DNA of 64,000 nucleotides from Paenibacillus whitsoniae (GTDB taxonomy: Bacteria > Bacillota > Bacilli > Paenibacillales > NBRC-103111), in the NCBI RefSeq assembly GCF_003955665.1, contig NZ_RXHU01000043.1, forward strand, positions 20,017 through 84,016, written 5' to 3'. Below are positions 16,184 to 25,017 of this stretch, piece after piece. The notes under the pieces are model-generated. The model made no database searches. It was not told the DNA's origin and worked only from the letters and a program-made list of their open reading frames with translations. Numbering within the stretch: the first letter of the stretch is position 1; each line of letters begins with the position of its first letter. The position numbers and the translations under genes are program-made.

Positions 16184-18025
16184 ATGAAGCATCGATCGAT
16201 TATCAATTATATTAATCAGCATTTTAAGGTCAAGCTTATCCTAAGTTTGTCCGTCATCATTATCCTTTGTTCCCTTGTAACCGGTTACGTTTCATACCGG
16301 ATTAATCTTAATCTATTCGAAAGCGAAATCAGTCGGCAATACGTTCAGACGAGCGAGCAGACGATGGAGCAGATCGGGTTTAAAATTCAAGATATATACC
16401 GAATGACCGACTTTGTTTTCTTTCATCCGATGGTCGAGGAAATTGTAAAGGGAATGAATGCGGTTCCCAAAGATGGAGAGAGCGAGGCTTACCGCAACTT
16501 CATGTTGGAGCGCGACTTGGCCAACATTCTGCTTCCCCTCAAAAATGAAACGCCGCAAATCCGTGCCCTGTACATCGTCGATCAGCAGGGGAACAATGTC
16601 TATTTTAGTCAGGCGGCCGCATCCATTCAGATTAAATTTCCCGACTTCTATGCGCAGATTAAAGGCGGTATGAATCCATCATCCGCGGAAATCGTCTGGC
16701 AGCGAACGCTCATTCCCGATACATCGGAACCGTCGGGATTCAAAAGCACGATTGTCGCGGCGCGCGTGCTGAAATCGACGAAGCAACAGACGGAGTATGG
16801 CATGATCATACTGATCTTGGATGAATCCTTCTTCAGCAACTCCTTGGAACCGCTTTTGGCGGGAAGAACGACGGGGGCCTACTTGTATGACCAGCATGGG
16901 AAACTGCTGTACAGCAAGGAGGCGGCCAATGCGCAAGGCTACGAGCCCCAATTGCTGAAAGCTGGCATGGACGGGCGATTGATTCGGCATATTGGCAATA
17001 CCGATTACTTGTTTGTCAAAAGCGTGTACGAGCCCCGCTCCTTCACGCTGACCAGCGGCATCTCGCTGGCAGATCTAAAAGCCAAGGGCCGCAGTGTATA
17101 TCAACTGGCGCTTATCTCCGGGCTTGTCAGCGTTGCCCTAATGGCTATTAGCGTATCGTTCTTTAGCGGCAAAATGCTCCGGCCGCTGCACCAGTTAGTA
17201 CGTGCGATGCAGCGGGTGAGAGAAGGGAATTTCCGCGAATCCATCCCCAAAACATCGAAGGACGAATTCGCATTTCTGGCGGACAGCTTCAACAAGATGG
17301 TTGCAGATATTCAAGCGCTCATCCAAGAAGTCTATGTCAGCAAACTAAGCGAGAAGGAAGCGGAACTAAAAGCGCTGCAGGCGCAGCTCAATCCTCATTT
17401 TTTGCATAATGCCTTAAATACCATATATTGGAAAATCATGTTGTTATATGAAGATGCCGAGACGGCCTCGTTAGTCTCCAGTTTGTCAGATTTGTTGAAA
17501 TACTCCCTTGGCACGATCTCCGCCCCCAGTACGCTAAGGGAAGAACTTAAGCAGATCCGAAACTATATGACGATTCAAGAAGCGCGCTACGGAGAGGAAT
17601 TAACCGTCTGCCTCGAGGTCGAGGAGGCGATACTGGAGGGAAGCATGCAGCGGCTGCTGCTGCAGCCTTTGGTGGAGAACGTGTTTGTACATGCTTTTGC
17701 GGATCAGTCAGAAGACAAGCGTTTGTCAATCCGGGCTAGCCGCGTAGACAGCGAACTTCGCATTGAAATCGAGGATAACGGCTGCGGCATGCCGGACAGA
17801 GTAATCGCACAGCTTCACGATGATCGCAGTATACAGGACGACCGGAAAGAGCGGGAAAGCATCGGCATTCGCAATGTGATGAGACGTATTCACCTTGTTC
17901 ATGGGAAGCCGTACGGTATGGACATTCGACAGTTGGAACAGGGAACACGGATTGTACTTAGACTGCCGTTCGAGCTCGAACTGCGCAAGGAAGGAGAGAC
18001 ACAGCATGCGCATCATGTTGGTTGA
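16184..18025 (+). CDS. YesM-type sensor histidine kinase, cassette 1
   Basis: About 613 residues. TM1 is at ~16-39 (KLILSLSVIIILCSLVTGYVSY). A ~260-residue extracellular sensor region follows, TM2 is at ~305-328, then a HAMP linker. The LytS/YesM-type phosphoacceptor segment QAQLNPHFLHNALNTIYW has His405. A HATPase domain follows with LLLQPLVENVFVHAF (N box) and IEDNGCGMP (G1). Such kinases sense extracellular sugars or their binding proteins. ATG 16184 follows AGGGAGG at a long 12-base spacing; it gives a protein matching the paralogue at 44048 in length and N-terminus. It overlaps the regulator gene by 20 bp. Confidence 0.92.
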   Translation: MKHRSIINYINQHFKVKLILSLSVIIILCSLVTGYVSYRINLNLFESEISRQYVQTSEQTMEQIGFKIQDIYRMTDFVFFHPMVEEIVKGMNAVPKDGESEAYRNFMLERDLANILLPLKNETPQIRALYIVDQQGNNVYFSQAAASIQIKFPDFYAQIKGGMNPSSAEIVWQRTLIPDTSEPSGFKSTIVAARVLKSTKQQTEYGMIILILDESFFSNSLEPLLAGRTTGAYLYDQHGKLLYSKEAANAQGYEPQLLKAGMDGRLIRHIGNTDYLFVKSVYEPRSFTLTSGISLADLKAKGRSVYQLALISGLVSVALMAISVSFFSGKMLRPLHQLVRAMQRVREGNFRESIPKTSKDEFAFLADSFNKMVADIQALIQEVYVSKLSEKEAELKALQAQLNPHFLHNALNTIYWKIMLLYEDAETASLVSSLSDLLKYSLGTISAPSTLREELKQIRNYMTIQEARYGEELTVCLEVEEAILEGSMQRLLLQPLVENVFVHAFADQSEDKRLSIRASRVDSELRIEIEDNGCGMPDRVIAQLHDDRSIQDDRKERESIGIRNVMRRIHLVHGKPYGMDIRQLEQGTRIVLRLPFELELRKEGETQHAHHVG

Positions 18026-19538
18026 GGATGAGCCTTTATTCCGGAAAGGGCTTGCCAAAATGATAGCAGGATCAGGGACAAGATGGACCGTCTGCGGAGA
18101 AGCGGAGAACGGTCAGGTTGCGGAGCAGATGATTCCGGAACTGCAGCCGGATCTGGTGATGACGGATATTCGCATGCCTGCGATGGACGGACTCCAGCTC
18201 CTTAAACAAACGAAGGCCCGTTTTCCTTCCATCGAGTTTATTGTGATTACGGGGTATCAGGATTTTTATTATGCCCAGACTGCGCTGCGCAGCGGTGCAC
18301 TGGATCTGCTCGTTAAGCCCTGCAGCATGCAAGATATTTTTGATGTTCTGCACAAAGTGGAAGTGCTGCTTGCGGAGCGAGAGGCTGTCGCCCGTCAAGC
18401 GGCGAGTGACAAGCAATTGCTCTTGGAAAATACGCTTCGAGCGGTTATGCTGCGCTTTCCCTACGCATTGGGCATGCTGGAAGAGCTGAAGGGCATGCCC
18501 GATTCGTATCGGTTGCTGATGATCCAGATCATGGATTTTTTCCCGGTTCATCGCGCCTACCGAAAGCAGGATGTTTCTTTGCTGCAATTCTCAGCACTGA
18601 ACATTATAGGGGAAATGATGGACATTTTCGGCATCACGGGAACCTTGCTGGGCATAGAGTCAGGGCGGTTCGCTCTCTTGTTCGATGCGTCTGCAGACGA
18701 GGAGCCATTCGTAGAGGCTGCTTGCCGAACTGTGCAGCAATTACTCGGATTGCCGATGAGCGCGGCATGTTCCGACCTTGTTGGAGAGTGGACACAGCTG
18801 CCGGATGTCTACGAGTCATTACTGGAGAAGATGAAAGCGTCAATTTCCGTAGATAAGGCGAATGGACAAGAAGCGGCTTTGGCAATTAATCGGGCCAGAC
18901 AGCAACTGATTAGTGCTCAACTGGCTGCATTCTTTTCTTCCGGGCAAATTGACGCCATGAAATCGTATTTGGAACAGCATGCGTTAGAAATTAGCAGCAT
19001 CAATGAGGAAGCTTGGCGGATCGAAGCCTTATCGCTTAGCTTTGCGCTGCAGGATACGATGCGCAAGCAATTTGGACAGGAGTCGGACTCGCTTTCCTTG
19101 ACGGATCGGATCAGCAAGCTGCACGATTGCCATGGGAAGGATGAAGCCGGGGCATGGATGAAGGAAGAACTGGAGCGGTTTTGGACCGCTTTTCAAGCGT
19201 GGCAGAACAGACATAGTGCCGGCGCCATTTCACGAGCAGTTCGCTATATGCAGGAGCGATATACCGAATCGCTGTCGCTGCAGCAGGTAGCCGCTCAGGT
19301 ACATTTGAACGCAACCTATTTTAGCCATGTGTTCAAGAAAGAGACCGGCTTCAGCTTTGTTCAGTATCTTCTTGAGATGCGCATGGAGAAGGCGAAGCAA
19401 TTGCTCGCAAACACCGATATGAACATTACAGAAATTTCAGGTGCAATTGGGTATGACCTGCCCAATTACTTTGCTAAATTGTTCAGACAGTGTACAGGGC
19501 TCTCCCCAAAGGAGTTCCGGAAACAAAATCAGATATGA
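18006..19538 (+). CDS. YesN-type response regulator with AraC DNA-binding domain, cassette 1
   Basis: 510 residues. The N-terminal receiver domain has the acidic pair ED at 7-8, phospho-acceptor Asp54 in VMTDIRMPAMDG, and Lys in LLVKPC. A ~270-residue middle region of unknown fold follows, then a C-terminal AraC/XylS double helix-turn-helix (IARAVRYMQERY-like start near base 19225; LQQVAAQVHLNATYFSHVFKKETG and ITEISGAIGYDLPNYFAKLFRQ). It should be phosphorylated by the kinase encoded just upstream and activate sugar-uptake genes. AAGGAGAG precedes ATG 18006. SBP-A follows 37 bp downstream. Confidence 0.92.
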   Translation: MRIMLVEDEPLFRKGLAKMIAGSGTRWTVCGEAENGQVAEQMIPELQPDLVMTDIRMPAMDGLQLLKQTKARFPSIEFIVITGYQDFYYAQTALRSGALDLLVKPCSMQDIFDVLHKVEVLLAEREAVARQAASDKQLLLENTLRAVMLRFPYALGMLEELKGMPDSYRLLMIQIMDFFPVHRAYRKQDVSLLQFSALNIIGEMMDIFGITGTLLGIESGRFALLFDASADEEPFVEAACRTVQQLLGLPMSAACSDLVGEWTQLPDVYESLLEKMKASISVDKANGQEAALAINRARQQLISAQLAAFFSSGQIDAMKSYLEQHALEISSINEEAWRIEALSLSFALQDTMRKQFGQESDSLSLTDRISKLHDCHGKDEAGAWMKEELERFWTAFQAWQNRHSAGAISRAVRYMQERYTESLSLQQVAAQVHLNATYFSHVFKKETGFSFVQYLLEMRMEKAKQLLANTDMNITEISGAIGYDLPNYFAKLFRQCTGLSPKEFRKQNQI

Positions 19539-19575
19539 CTGAGGCGAACAAGTCTTCAGGAAAAGAGGCGTCTGG

Positions 19576-21231
19576 ATGATCAAAGGATGCAGATCCGCAG
19601 CGTTACTTGTATTGCTTGCTGTGGCAAGTGCTGGATGTGGGGCGGGCGACGGCCGGTTGCCAGTGCCTTCACAGGGTGCGGCCAAGCGGGGGAGCATTAC
19701 CGTAAGCATTTATGACCGAGGTATTACCCCAGCCAGTGAGGGGACCGTCGATAACAACATCATGACGAGATGGATCAACGAGGCTGGCCCTGTCGATGTC
19801 AAATTTATTCCGGTGTCACGCACCCAATCGGAACAGGGGCTCAATACCTTATTTGCTGCTGAGAAAGCGCCGGATTTGATTTTGGAATATGCACCGCAAG
19901 TCAAAAACACACTGATTGACCGAAAGCTGATTCAGCCGATAGAGGGCATGATTAAAGCTTATAGTACCGAATACAAAGAGCTGCTGCGTAAATATCCGAT
20001 TTTGAAAAGAGTAGGAACCGGCGCCGACGGTCAGTTGTACCAGTTTGGCCGTATTAACGAGACGATTCCGCAGCGCGGCGTCTTTATCCGGAAGGACTGG
20101 CTTCAAAAACTCGGGTTGAATATACCGAAGACGACGGATGAGCTCTATCTCGTAGCTAAAGCGTTCGCTGAACGGGACCCGGACGGGAACGGCAAGAAAG
20201 ATACATACGGCATCGCGATGTCCTACAATTCCGGAGCCATCCTGGATGAGATGTTTGGTGTGACTTACCCTGATTATGTCGTCAAGAATGGTGAGCTTGT
20301 TCACGGCTGGGATCATATTGAGGCGGTCACGGCGTTTAAGAAAAGGCTGTACGAGGAAGGAATTGTGGACAGAAGCTATTTTACGGACAAGACGGGGTCA
20401 AGGGCGAAGTATGATTTCCTAAATGGCAAGACAGGTATCTTCATGGAACAGTTTAACGTTCCCGTCACTTTCTTAACCGATTTTTACATGCCCTTGTTAA
20501 AAAATGTGCCGGAAGCGGATCTAGCCATCATGCCGTATCCGGAGACGCCGGTCGGACGATTCAACCCCATTTTTGTGAATCCGGTTCAAATGACGGGGGT
20601 TGTGAATGCCAAGGCCAAAGATCCGGAGGCCGTCATGAAGTATGTCGACTTCGCTTCCTCGGAACGATTTATGAAAACGATGTACTACGGCTTTGAAGGC
20701 ATTCATAGCAAATCGGAAGCCGGCGTCTGCCCGCAAGTAACGGATCTGATGAAATGGAGAACAGAATTCAACTATGCCTCTGGCGACTTTGCGATGCTAG
20801 CTTCGCCAATCCTTGCAGGCAACTGTTATTATGGCACGAGGAAATTAAGCAATGACGATCCGCTGCAAAAGCGCGTCAAGGAGATGTTCGAACGAAACTC
20901 TCTGAATGTAGATTTCAATTTGCAGACAGCCGGTCCGACGCATTCGGAGCAGATGCCCCAACCGCCGAAGGAGCTTCAGCAGATCCTAACGGATATGACG
21001 AGGCACGTTGGCTCGATGGAAGGGGACATCTGGATAAAGGCTGTCCTAACGCCGGGATACTCACCGATGCAGGCTAGGCAGGATGCAGTTGCTGCATGGG
21101 AGTCGGCCGGAGGTGAAAAAGTGGATGAGTGGTACCGGAAGTTCTACGCCACTGACAAGTCGAAAATCATCCTGACAGAGGATATTTACCGTATCTTCCA
21201 GGAACAGCGTGCTGCACAGAACGCGAATTAA
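19576..21231 (+). CDS. Lipoprotein solute-binding protein SBP-A, cassette 1
   Basis: 551 residues. A lipoprotein signal ends in the lipobox ASAGC (Cys21). The mature protein is a large cluster of type I sugar-binding protein like LplA/YtcQ, with AFAERDPDGNGKKDTYG, a calcium-loop-like motif common in this group. It is transcribed with the kinase and regulator and is separated from the permeases by a terminator at 21243. It may therefore act in sensing rather than, or as well as, transport; that is inference. A second SBP, from a different subgroup, follows the permeases. Confidence 0.9.
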   Translation: MIKGCRSAALLVLLAVASAGCGAGDGRLPVPSQGAAKRGSITVSIYDRGITPASEGTVDNNIMTRWINEAGPVDVKFIPVSRTQSEQGLNTLFAAEKAPDLILEYAPQVKNTLIDRKLIQPIEGMIKAYSTEYKELLRKYPILKRVGTGADGQLYQFGRINETIPQRGVFIRKDWLQKLGLNIPKTTDELYLVAKAFAERDPDGNGKKDTYGIAMSYNSGAILDEMFGVTYPDYVVKNGELVHGWDHIEAVTAFKKRLYEEGIVDRSYFTDKTGSRAKYDFLNGKTGIFMEQFNVPVTFLTDFYMPLLKNVPEADLAIMPYPETPVGRFNPIFVNPVQMTGVVNAKAKDPEAVMKYVDFASSERFMKTMYYGFEGIHSKSEAGVCPQVTDLMKWRTEFNYASGDFAMLASPILAGNCYYGTRKLSNDDPLQKRVKEMFERNSLNVDFNLQTAGPTHSEQMPQPPKELQQILTDMTRHVGSMEGDIWIKAVLTPGYSPMQARQDAVAAWESAGGEKVDEWYRKFYATDKSKIILTEDIYRIFQEQRAAQNAN

Positions 21232-21242
21232 TTCAGAAGGAG

Positions 21243-21270
21243 AAAGCCCCCAAGTTCGGGGCTTTTTTTT
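21243..21270 (+). terminator. Terminator between SBP-A and the permease operon, cassette 1
   Basis: AAAGCCCC (21243-21250) and GGGGCTTT (21258-21265) form a perfect stem with a 7-base loop, followed by a run of T. It separates the sensor unit from the transporter unit. Confidence 0.9.
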
Positions 21271-21287
21271 ATCGAAGAATGTCCGAC

Positions 21288-21352
21288 TTCCAAAAATCGT
21301 ATCCATTTCTCCAAAGTTCTTAGATGTTCGTTCTGATAGAAAAACGTAAACT
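21288..21352 (+). promoter_or_regulatory. Operator-promoter block of cassette 1 permease operon
   Basis: AATCGTATCCATTTCTCC (21295-21312) precedes TGTTCG (21325-21330), a 16-bp spacer and TAAACT (21347-21352). CCAAA occurs at 21290 and 21311, exactly 21 bp apart, as expected for AraC-type half-sites on one face of the helix. The block aligns with the one before the cassette 2 permeases at 49166-49223. Confidence 0.5.
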
Positions 21353-21385
21353 AAGATCAAGCAACAAGAACAAGAGGTGAATGCG

Positions 21386-22312
21386 ATGGGAGCAAGGCAG
21401 TCAAGCTGGAAGCAGGGGCTTCGTTATGTGAATCGGAACAAATATTTATACATACTGTTAGCCCCCTGCGTCCTCTATTTTTTAATTTTCAACTATGTTC
21501 CAATGTACGGCATCCTGATGGCTTTTAAGGACTTTAACTTCTCTAAAGGCATTCTGGGCAGCCCCTGGGTTGGATGGGACAACTTCAGGTACATGTTCGG
21601 ACTCAGCGATTTTTACAAAGTGTTCTGGAATTCGCTCTATTTAAGCTTCTTGCGGCTTGTCTTCGGATTCCCGTTTCCGATCCTGCTGGCGCTGTTTCTG
21701 AATGAGATTCGAAGCCTCGCTTATCAAAGAGCGGCCCAGACACTGATCTATCTGCCTCATTTCATCTCATGGGTCGTTATAGGGGGCATTCTTGTCAATT
21801 TCCTTTCACCGACATGGGGAATCGTCAATATTGTCTTGGCGAAGCTGGGGATGGAGCCTATCTTCTTCCTGGCAGATGAAAATTATTTCAGACCCATTGT
21901 TGTGCTAAGCAACATTTGGAAAGAGTCCGGCTGGGGAAGCATTATTTATCTGGCCACGATTGCAGGCATTAACTCGGAACTGTACGAGGCCGCCAGTATC
22001 GATGGAGCGAATCGCAGACAGAAGCTGTGGTCGATTACATTGCCGGGCATTAAATCGACGATCATCGTGCTGTTCATCCTGCGGCTCGGTCAAATGATGG
22101 GCAACGGATTTGAACAAATTTTTGTCTTGCAAAATCCGATGAATCTGGGCGTTTCCGAAGTGTTTGAAACTTATGCGTATCGCGTCGGTATTCTAGGCGG
22201 CAGGTTTTCTTTCGGCACCACAGTTGGACTATTTACATCTGTCATCGGTCTGATTTTCCTGCTAATCGGCAACAAAATCGCCAAGCTGATGAAAGAAGAC
22301 GGTATTTGGTAA
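21386..22312 (+). CDS. LplB-type ABC transporter permease, cassette 1
   Basis: About 308 residues, six predicted membrane helices. The cytoplasmic EAA loop reads ELYEAASIDGANRRQKLWSITLPGIKS, the contact site for the ATPase. It belongs to the LplB/YtcP group of sugar permeases whose partner is encoded next. No ATPase gene is nearby, so a shared MsmX-like ATPase is likely, as is known for many Bacillales sugar importers. ATG 21386 is preferred: AGAGGTG lies 7 bp upstream, and the resulting protein aligns without gaps with its paralogue at 49246. An in-frame GTG at 21377 overlaps that ribosome site. Confidence 0.9.
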   Translation: MGARQSSWKQGLRYVNRNKYLYILLAPCVLYFLIFNYVPMYGILMAFKDFNFSKGILGSPWVGWDNFRYMFGLSDFYKVFWNSLYLSFLRLVFGFPFPILLALFLNEIRSLAYQRAAQTLIYLPHFISWVVIGGILVNFLSPTWGIVNIVLAKLGMEPIFFLADENYFRPIVVLSNIWKESGWGSIIYLATIAGINSELYEAASIDGANRRQKLWSITLPGIKSTIIVLFILRLGQMMGNGFEQIFVLQNPMNLGVSEVFETYAYRVGILGGRFSFGTTVGLFTSVIGLIFLLIGNKIAKLMKEDGIW

Positions 22313-22379
22313 AAGAGGCTGATGCCGTCTGCAGGCATGTTGGTAGTCTGCAGGAATCCGCCAGAAAGGGGTAATTGCA

Positions 22380-23249
22380 TTGAAAATCAGATCGATCGGA
22401 GACAAGCTGTTTGACGGGGTCAACTATACATTTATTACCTTGTTTTCTCTAGCTTGCTTGTTTCCTTTTTTTTACGTCGCTTCCTTGTCGGTCATGCCGT
22501 ATTCGGAGTACCTCGACAATCCGCTGAAATTGATTCCGAGCCATCTGGAATTCGGCGCATATAAGCAAATTCTCCAAATGCCGCTCATGTGGTCAGGGTA
22601 CAGAAATACCCTCCTCATCACTGTCATTGGCGTAGCATTGAATATTGTTTTGCTGCTCATATCGGCGTACCCGTTGTCCAAGAAAGATCTGAAGGGCCGC
22701 AATACCGTGTTAATGTTTATCACCTTCACGATGTTTTTTAACGGTGGACTTATTCCAAACTTCTTCCTTGTCAAGACGTTGCATCTATACAACACGCTAT
22801 GGAGTATGATTTTACCGGGTGTACTAGGTGCCTATAACCTGATTTTGATGAAAAACTTTATCGCTGAAATTCCCACGAGCCTGGAGGAATCAGCCAAGAT
22901 CGATGGAGCCAATGAAATTACGATTCTAGCTAGAATTATCGTGCCGCTCTCCAAGCCGGCGATCGCCACATTCGTTATTTTTCATGCCGTAACCCAATGG
23001 AACACGTTCTTCTCCGCGATCATCTATACATCCAAAAGGGACTTATGGCCGCTCATGCTCATATTGCGTGACATGGTGGTCGATGATGGCGGCATCGCGA
23101 AGGACATCATGGATACAGGATCCGGTGTCACCGTATTTACCATTAAGATGGCGATCATCATCTTCGCCACGCTGCCGATTATTACCGTCTATCCGTTTCT
23201 GCAGCGGTTTTTCATGAAGGGCTTATTAGTCGGTTCGATTAAAGGCTGA
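22380..23249 (+). CDS. LplC/YtcP-type ABC transporter permease, cassette 1
   Basis: 289 residues with six predicted helices and the EAA loop SLEESAKIDGANEITILARIIVPLSKPAIAT. The C-terminus ends RFFMKGLLVGSIKG, a signature of this permease group. It forms a heterodimeric channel with the preceding permease. Translation starts at TTG 22380 with GAAAGGGG 8 bp upstream. The SBP-B gene follows 71 bp later, and the short gap has no terminator, so all three are one operon. Confidence 0.9.
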   Translation: MKIRSIGDKLFDGVNYTFITLFSLACLFPFFYVASLSVMPYSEYLDNPLKLIPSHLEFGAYKQILQMPLMWSGYRNTLLITVIGVALNIVLLLISAYPLSKKDLKGRNTVLMFITFTMFFNGGLIPNFFLVKTLHLYNTLWSMILPGVLGAYNLILMKNFIAEIPTSLEESAKIDGANEITILARIIVPLSKPAIATFVIFHAVTQWNTFFSAIIYTSKRDLWPLMLILRDMVVDDGGIAKDIMDTGSGVTVFTIKMAIIIFATLPIITVYPFLQRFFMKGLLVGSIKG

Positions 23250-23320
23250 CTACGATTCACTCGTTTACGTCTGCCTAATCGGGCAGTTGTAATACAACCA
23301 ATTCTAAGGGGAGTGCAAAT

Positions 23321-24919
23321 ATGAAGAAAAAGATGGCTCGACGTGCGGCAATGACAGCAGTAACGCTCACATTGATCGTCCCTCTTGCAACAGCTTGTGG
23401 AGACGGGAATTCGGGGAATGCATCAGGTTCTTCTTCGCCAAATGCGAGTTCCGGGACTGGCACAGGGGCAACGTCAAAACCGGCGGCGCCTGTTACGATT
23501 AAAATGTTTAACCGTGTTAATGCAGGCATCGTTCTGGAGAACAATCCGATTGTGACTGAAGCGGAGAAGCTCGCGAATGTCAAACTTTCCATCGAAGCGC
23601 CTCCGATCAACAACTATGTGGATAAGCTGCAGGTTTTAATGGCTTCCGGCGATCTGCCCGATCTAGTCTATAACTGGGGCGGCGCCGACACCAATATGGA
23701 AACGTGGGCGAAGAATGGCCTGCTCACGCCGCTTGACGACCAAATCGCCAAATATCCGAATCTGATGAAAAACATTACGAAGGAAATGTGGGACGGCGTC
23801 AAGTCGGTGAACGATGGCAAGACGTATATTATTCCGCGACCGAATGTTGTCAATCACTGGGGCTACCTGATTAACCAGCAATGGCTCGATAAGCTTCAAT
23901 TAAAAGCCCCGACGACACTGGAAGAATTCACGAACGTCTGCAAGGCGTTTGCTAAGAATGACCCTGACGGCAACGGCAAAGCCGATACGTATTGTGTCAG
24001 CTTCTCGAACCCGACGCTTGGCAACAATTCCATATGGAACGCATCGAACTTCCTTGCATCCGCATTCAGTCTTCCAATTGTAAACGGGGCCAAGGATAAG
24101 GATGGCACATATAAAATTCGCGAGAAAATGTCCGGATACATTCCTTATCTGACGTATCTGAAACAATTGAACGACGAAAAACTGATCGATCCCGAGTTTC
24201 TGATCAACAAAATCTATGTTGACCAAGAGAAGCAGAATCAGGGCAAAGTCGGGATTATTTACGGGCACCAGTATGCGGTTATGGCCAATCTGTCCAAAGA
24301 TAAGGAGTCGGATAAAAAGTTAACGTACCATGCTGTTCTTAAGGATAGCCAAGGTGTAGCGTCCGACTGGGTCGTACCTGCAACGTGGGGAGGCTGGATG
24401 ATTCCCAAGTCCACCAAAAATGTAGACGCGGTTCTGAAGTTCCTGGATTGGGGCAACACAACAGAAGCGAATACCTTGTTTCAAATCGGCGTAAAAGGTC
24501 AGACATACGACAGTTATGATGCGGCGACGAAGAAAATCGTCCGTACGGCGGATCAGTCGGCTAAGCTGGCAACACTTACGAGCACATACATGACGATCGC
24601 CAACGCGATTGACGGCAGTGCGGCTACCATTGAAGGAGCGGATACGGAAGAGCGGCTCGCCAAGTACAAGACGCAATCCGATGATGCGCTCAAACAAATG
24701 AAAGTGATCAATATTCCAGCAGTGCGGTCACCGAAAATTTTGAACCTGAACAACGCGATTCCGGATCTCGTGAAGAAGAAGGACGATCAGGAGATGAAAT
24801 ACATCACAGGTGCGATTTCGCTGCAGCAGTTCCAAGACTTCCTTGATAAAGAATGGTATCCGGCAACGGCTGATGCTGAGAAGGAGTACGTTGACTACAT
24901 GAACAAAGTAGGTAAATAA
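23321..24919 (+). CDS. Lipoprotein solute-binding protein SBP-B, cassette 1
   Basis: 532 residues. The signal peptide has lipobox LATAC (Cys26), followed by a Ser/Gly/Thr-rich tether of about 35 residues and a type I extracellular solute-binding fold. Motifs are VTIKMFNRVNAGIVLENNPIV, ASGDLPDLVYNWGGAD, and FAKNDPDGNGKADTY near the middle. It sits directly after the permeases, so it is the probable transport receptor for an oligosaccharide. The ribosome site is AAGGGGAG. A GC-rich hairpin follows the stop at 24927 and may set its expression above that of the following enzyme gene. Confidence 0.9.
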   Translation: MKKKMARRAAMTAVTLTLIVPLATACGDGNSGNASGSSSPNASSGTGTGATSKPAAPVTIKMFNRVNAGIVLENNPIVTEAEKLANVKLSIEAPPINNYVDKLQVLMASGDLPDLVYNWGGADTNMETWAKNGLLTPLDDQIAKYPNLMKNITKEMWDGVKSVNDGKTYIIPRPNVVNHWGYLINQQWLDKLQLKAPTTLEEFTNVCKAFAKNDPDGNGKADTYCVSFSNPTLGNNSIWNASNFLASAFSLPIVNGAKDKDGTYKIREKMSGYIPYLTYLKQLNDEKLIDPEFLINKIYVDQEKQNQGKVGIIYGHQYAVMANLSKDKESDKKLTYHAVLKDSQGVASDWVVPATWGGWMIPKSTKNVDAVLKFLDWGNTTEANTLFQIGVKGQTYDSYDAATKKIVRTADQSAKLATLTSTYMTIANAIDGSAATIEGADTEERLAKYKTQSDDALKQMKVINIPAVRSPKILNLNNAIPDLVKKKDDQEMKYITGAISLQQFQDFLDKEWYPATADAEKEYVDYMNKVGK

Positions 24920-24926
24920 TGATATC

Positions 24927-24955
24927 CTCCCTTCCCGATTCGTTCGGGGAGGGAG
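24927..24955 (+). other. GC-rich intercistronic hairpin between SBP-B and glycoside hydrolase
   Basis: CTCCCTTCCCGA (24927-24938) and TCGGGGAGGGAG (24944-24955) give a 12-bp stem with one G-U pair and a 5-base loop. No U-run follows directly, so it looks more like an mRNA-stabilising or attenuating element than a full terminator. Confidence 0.6.
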
Positions 24956-24980
24956 TGCATGTTATTTTCTACAAGCGGAT

Positions 24981-25000
24981 TTGTAAGCGCTTTATTACAA
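24981..25000 (+). promoter_or_regulatory. cre-like palindrome before the glycoside hydrolase gene
   Basis: TTGTAAGCGCTTTATTACAA has perfect TTGTAA/TTACAA ends and contains TGTAAGCGCT, matching 12 of 14 positions of the CcpA cre consensus TGWAANCGNTNWCA. It ends 17 bp before the start codon, where bound CcpA would block transcription. The same TGTAAGCGCT core recurs in cassette 3. Confidence 0.5.
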
Positions 25001-25017
25001 AGAGAAAGGTCGTGTAC

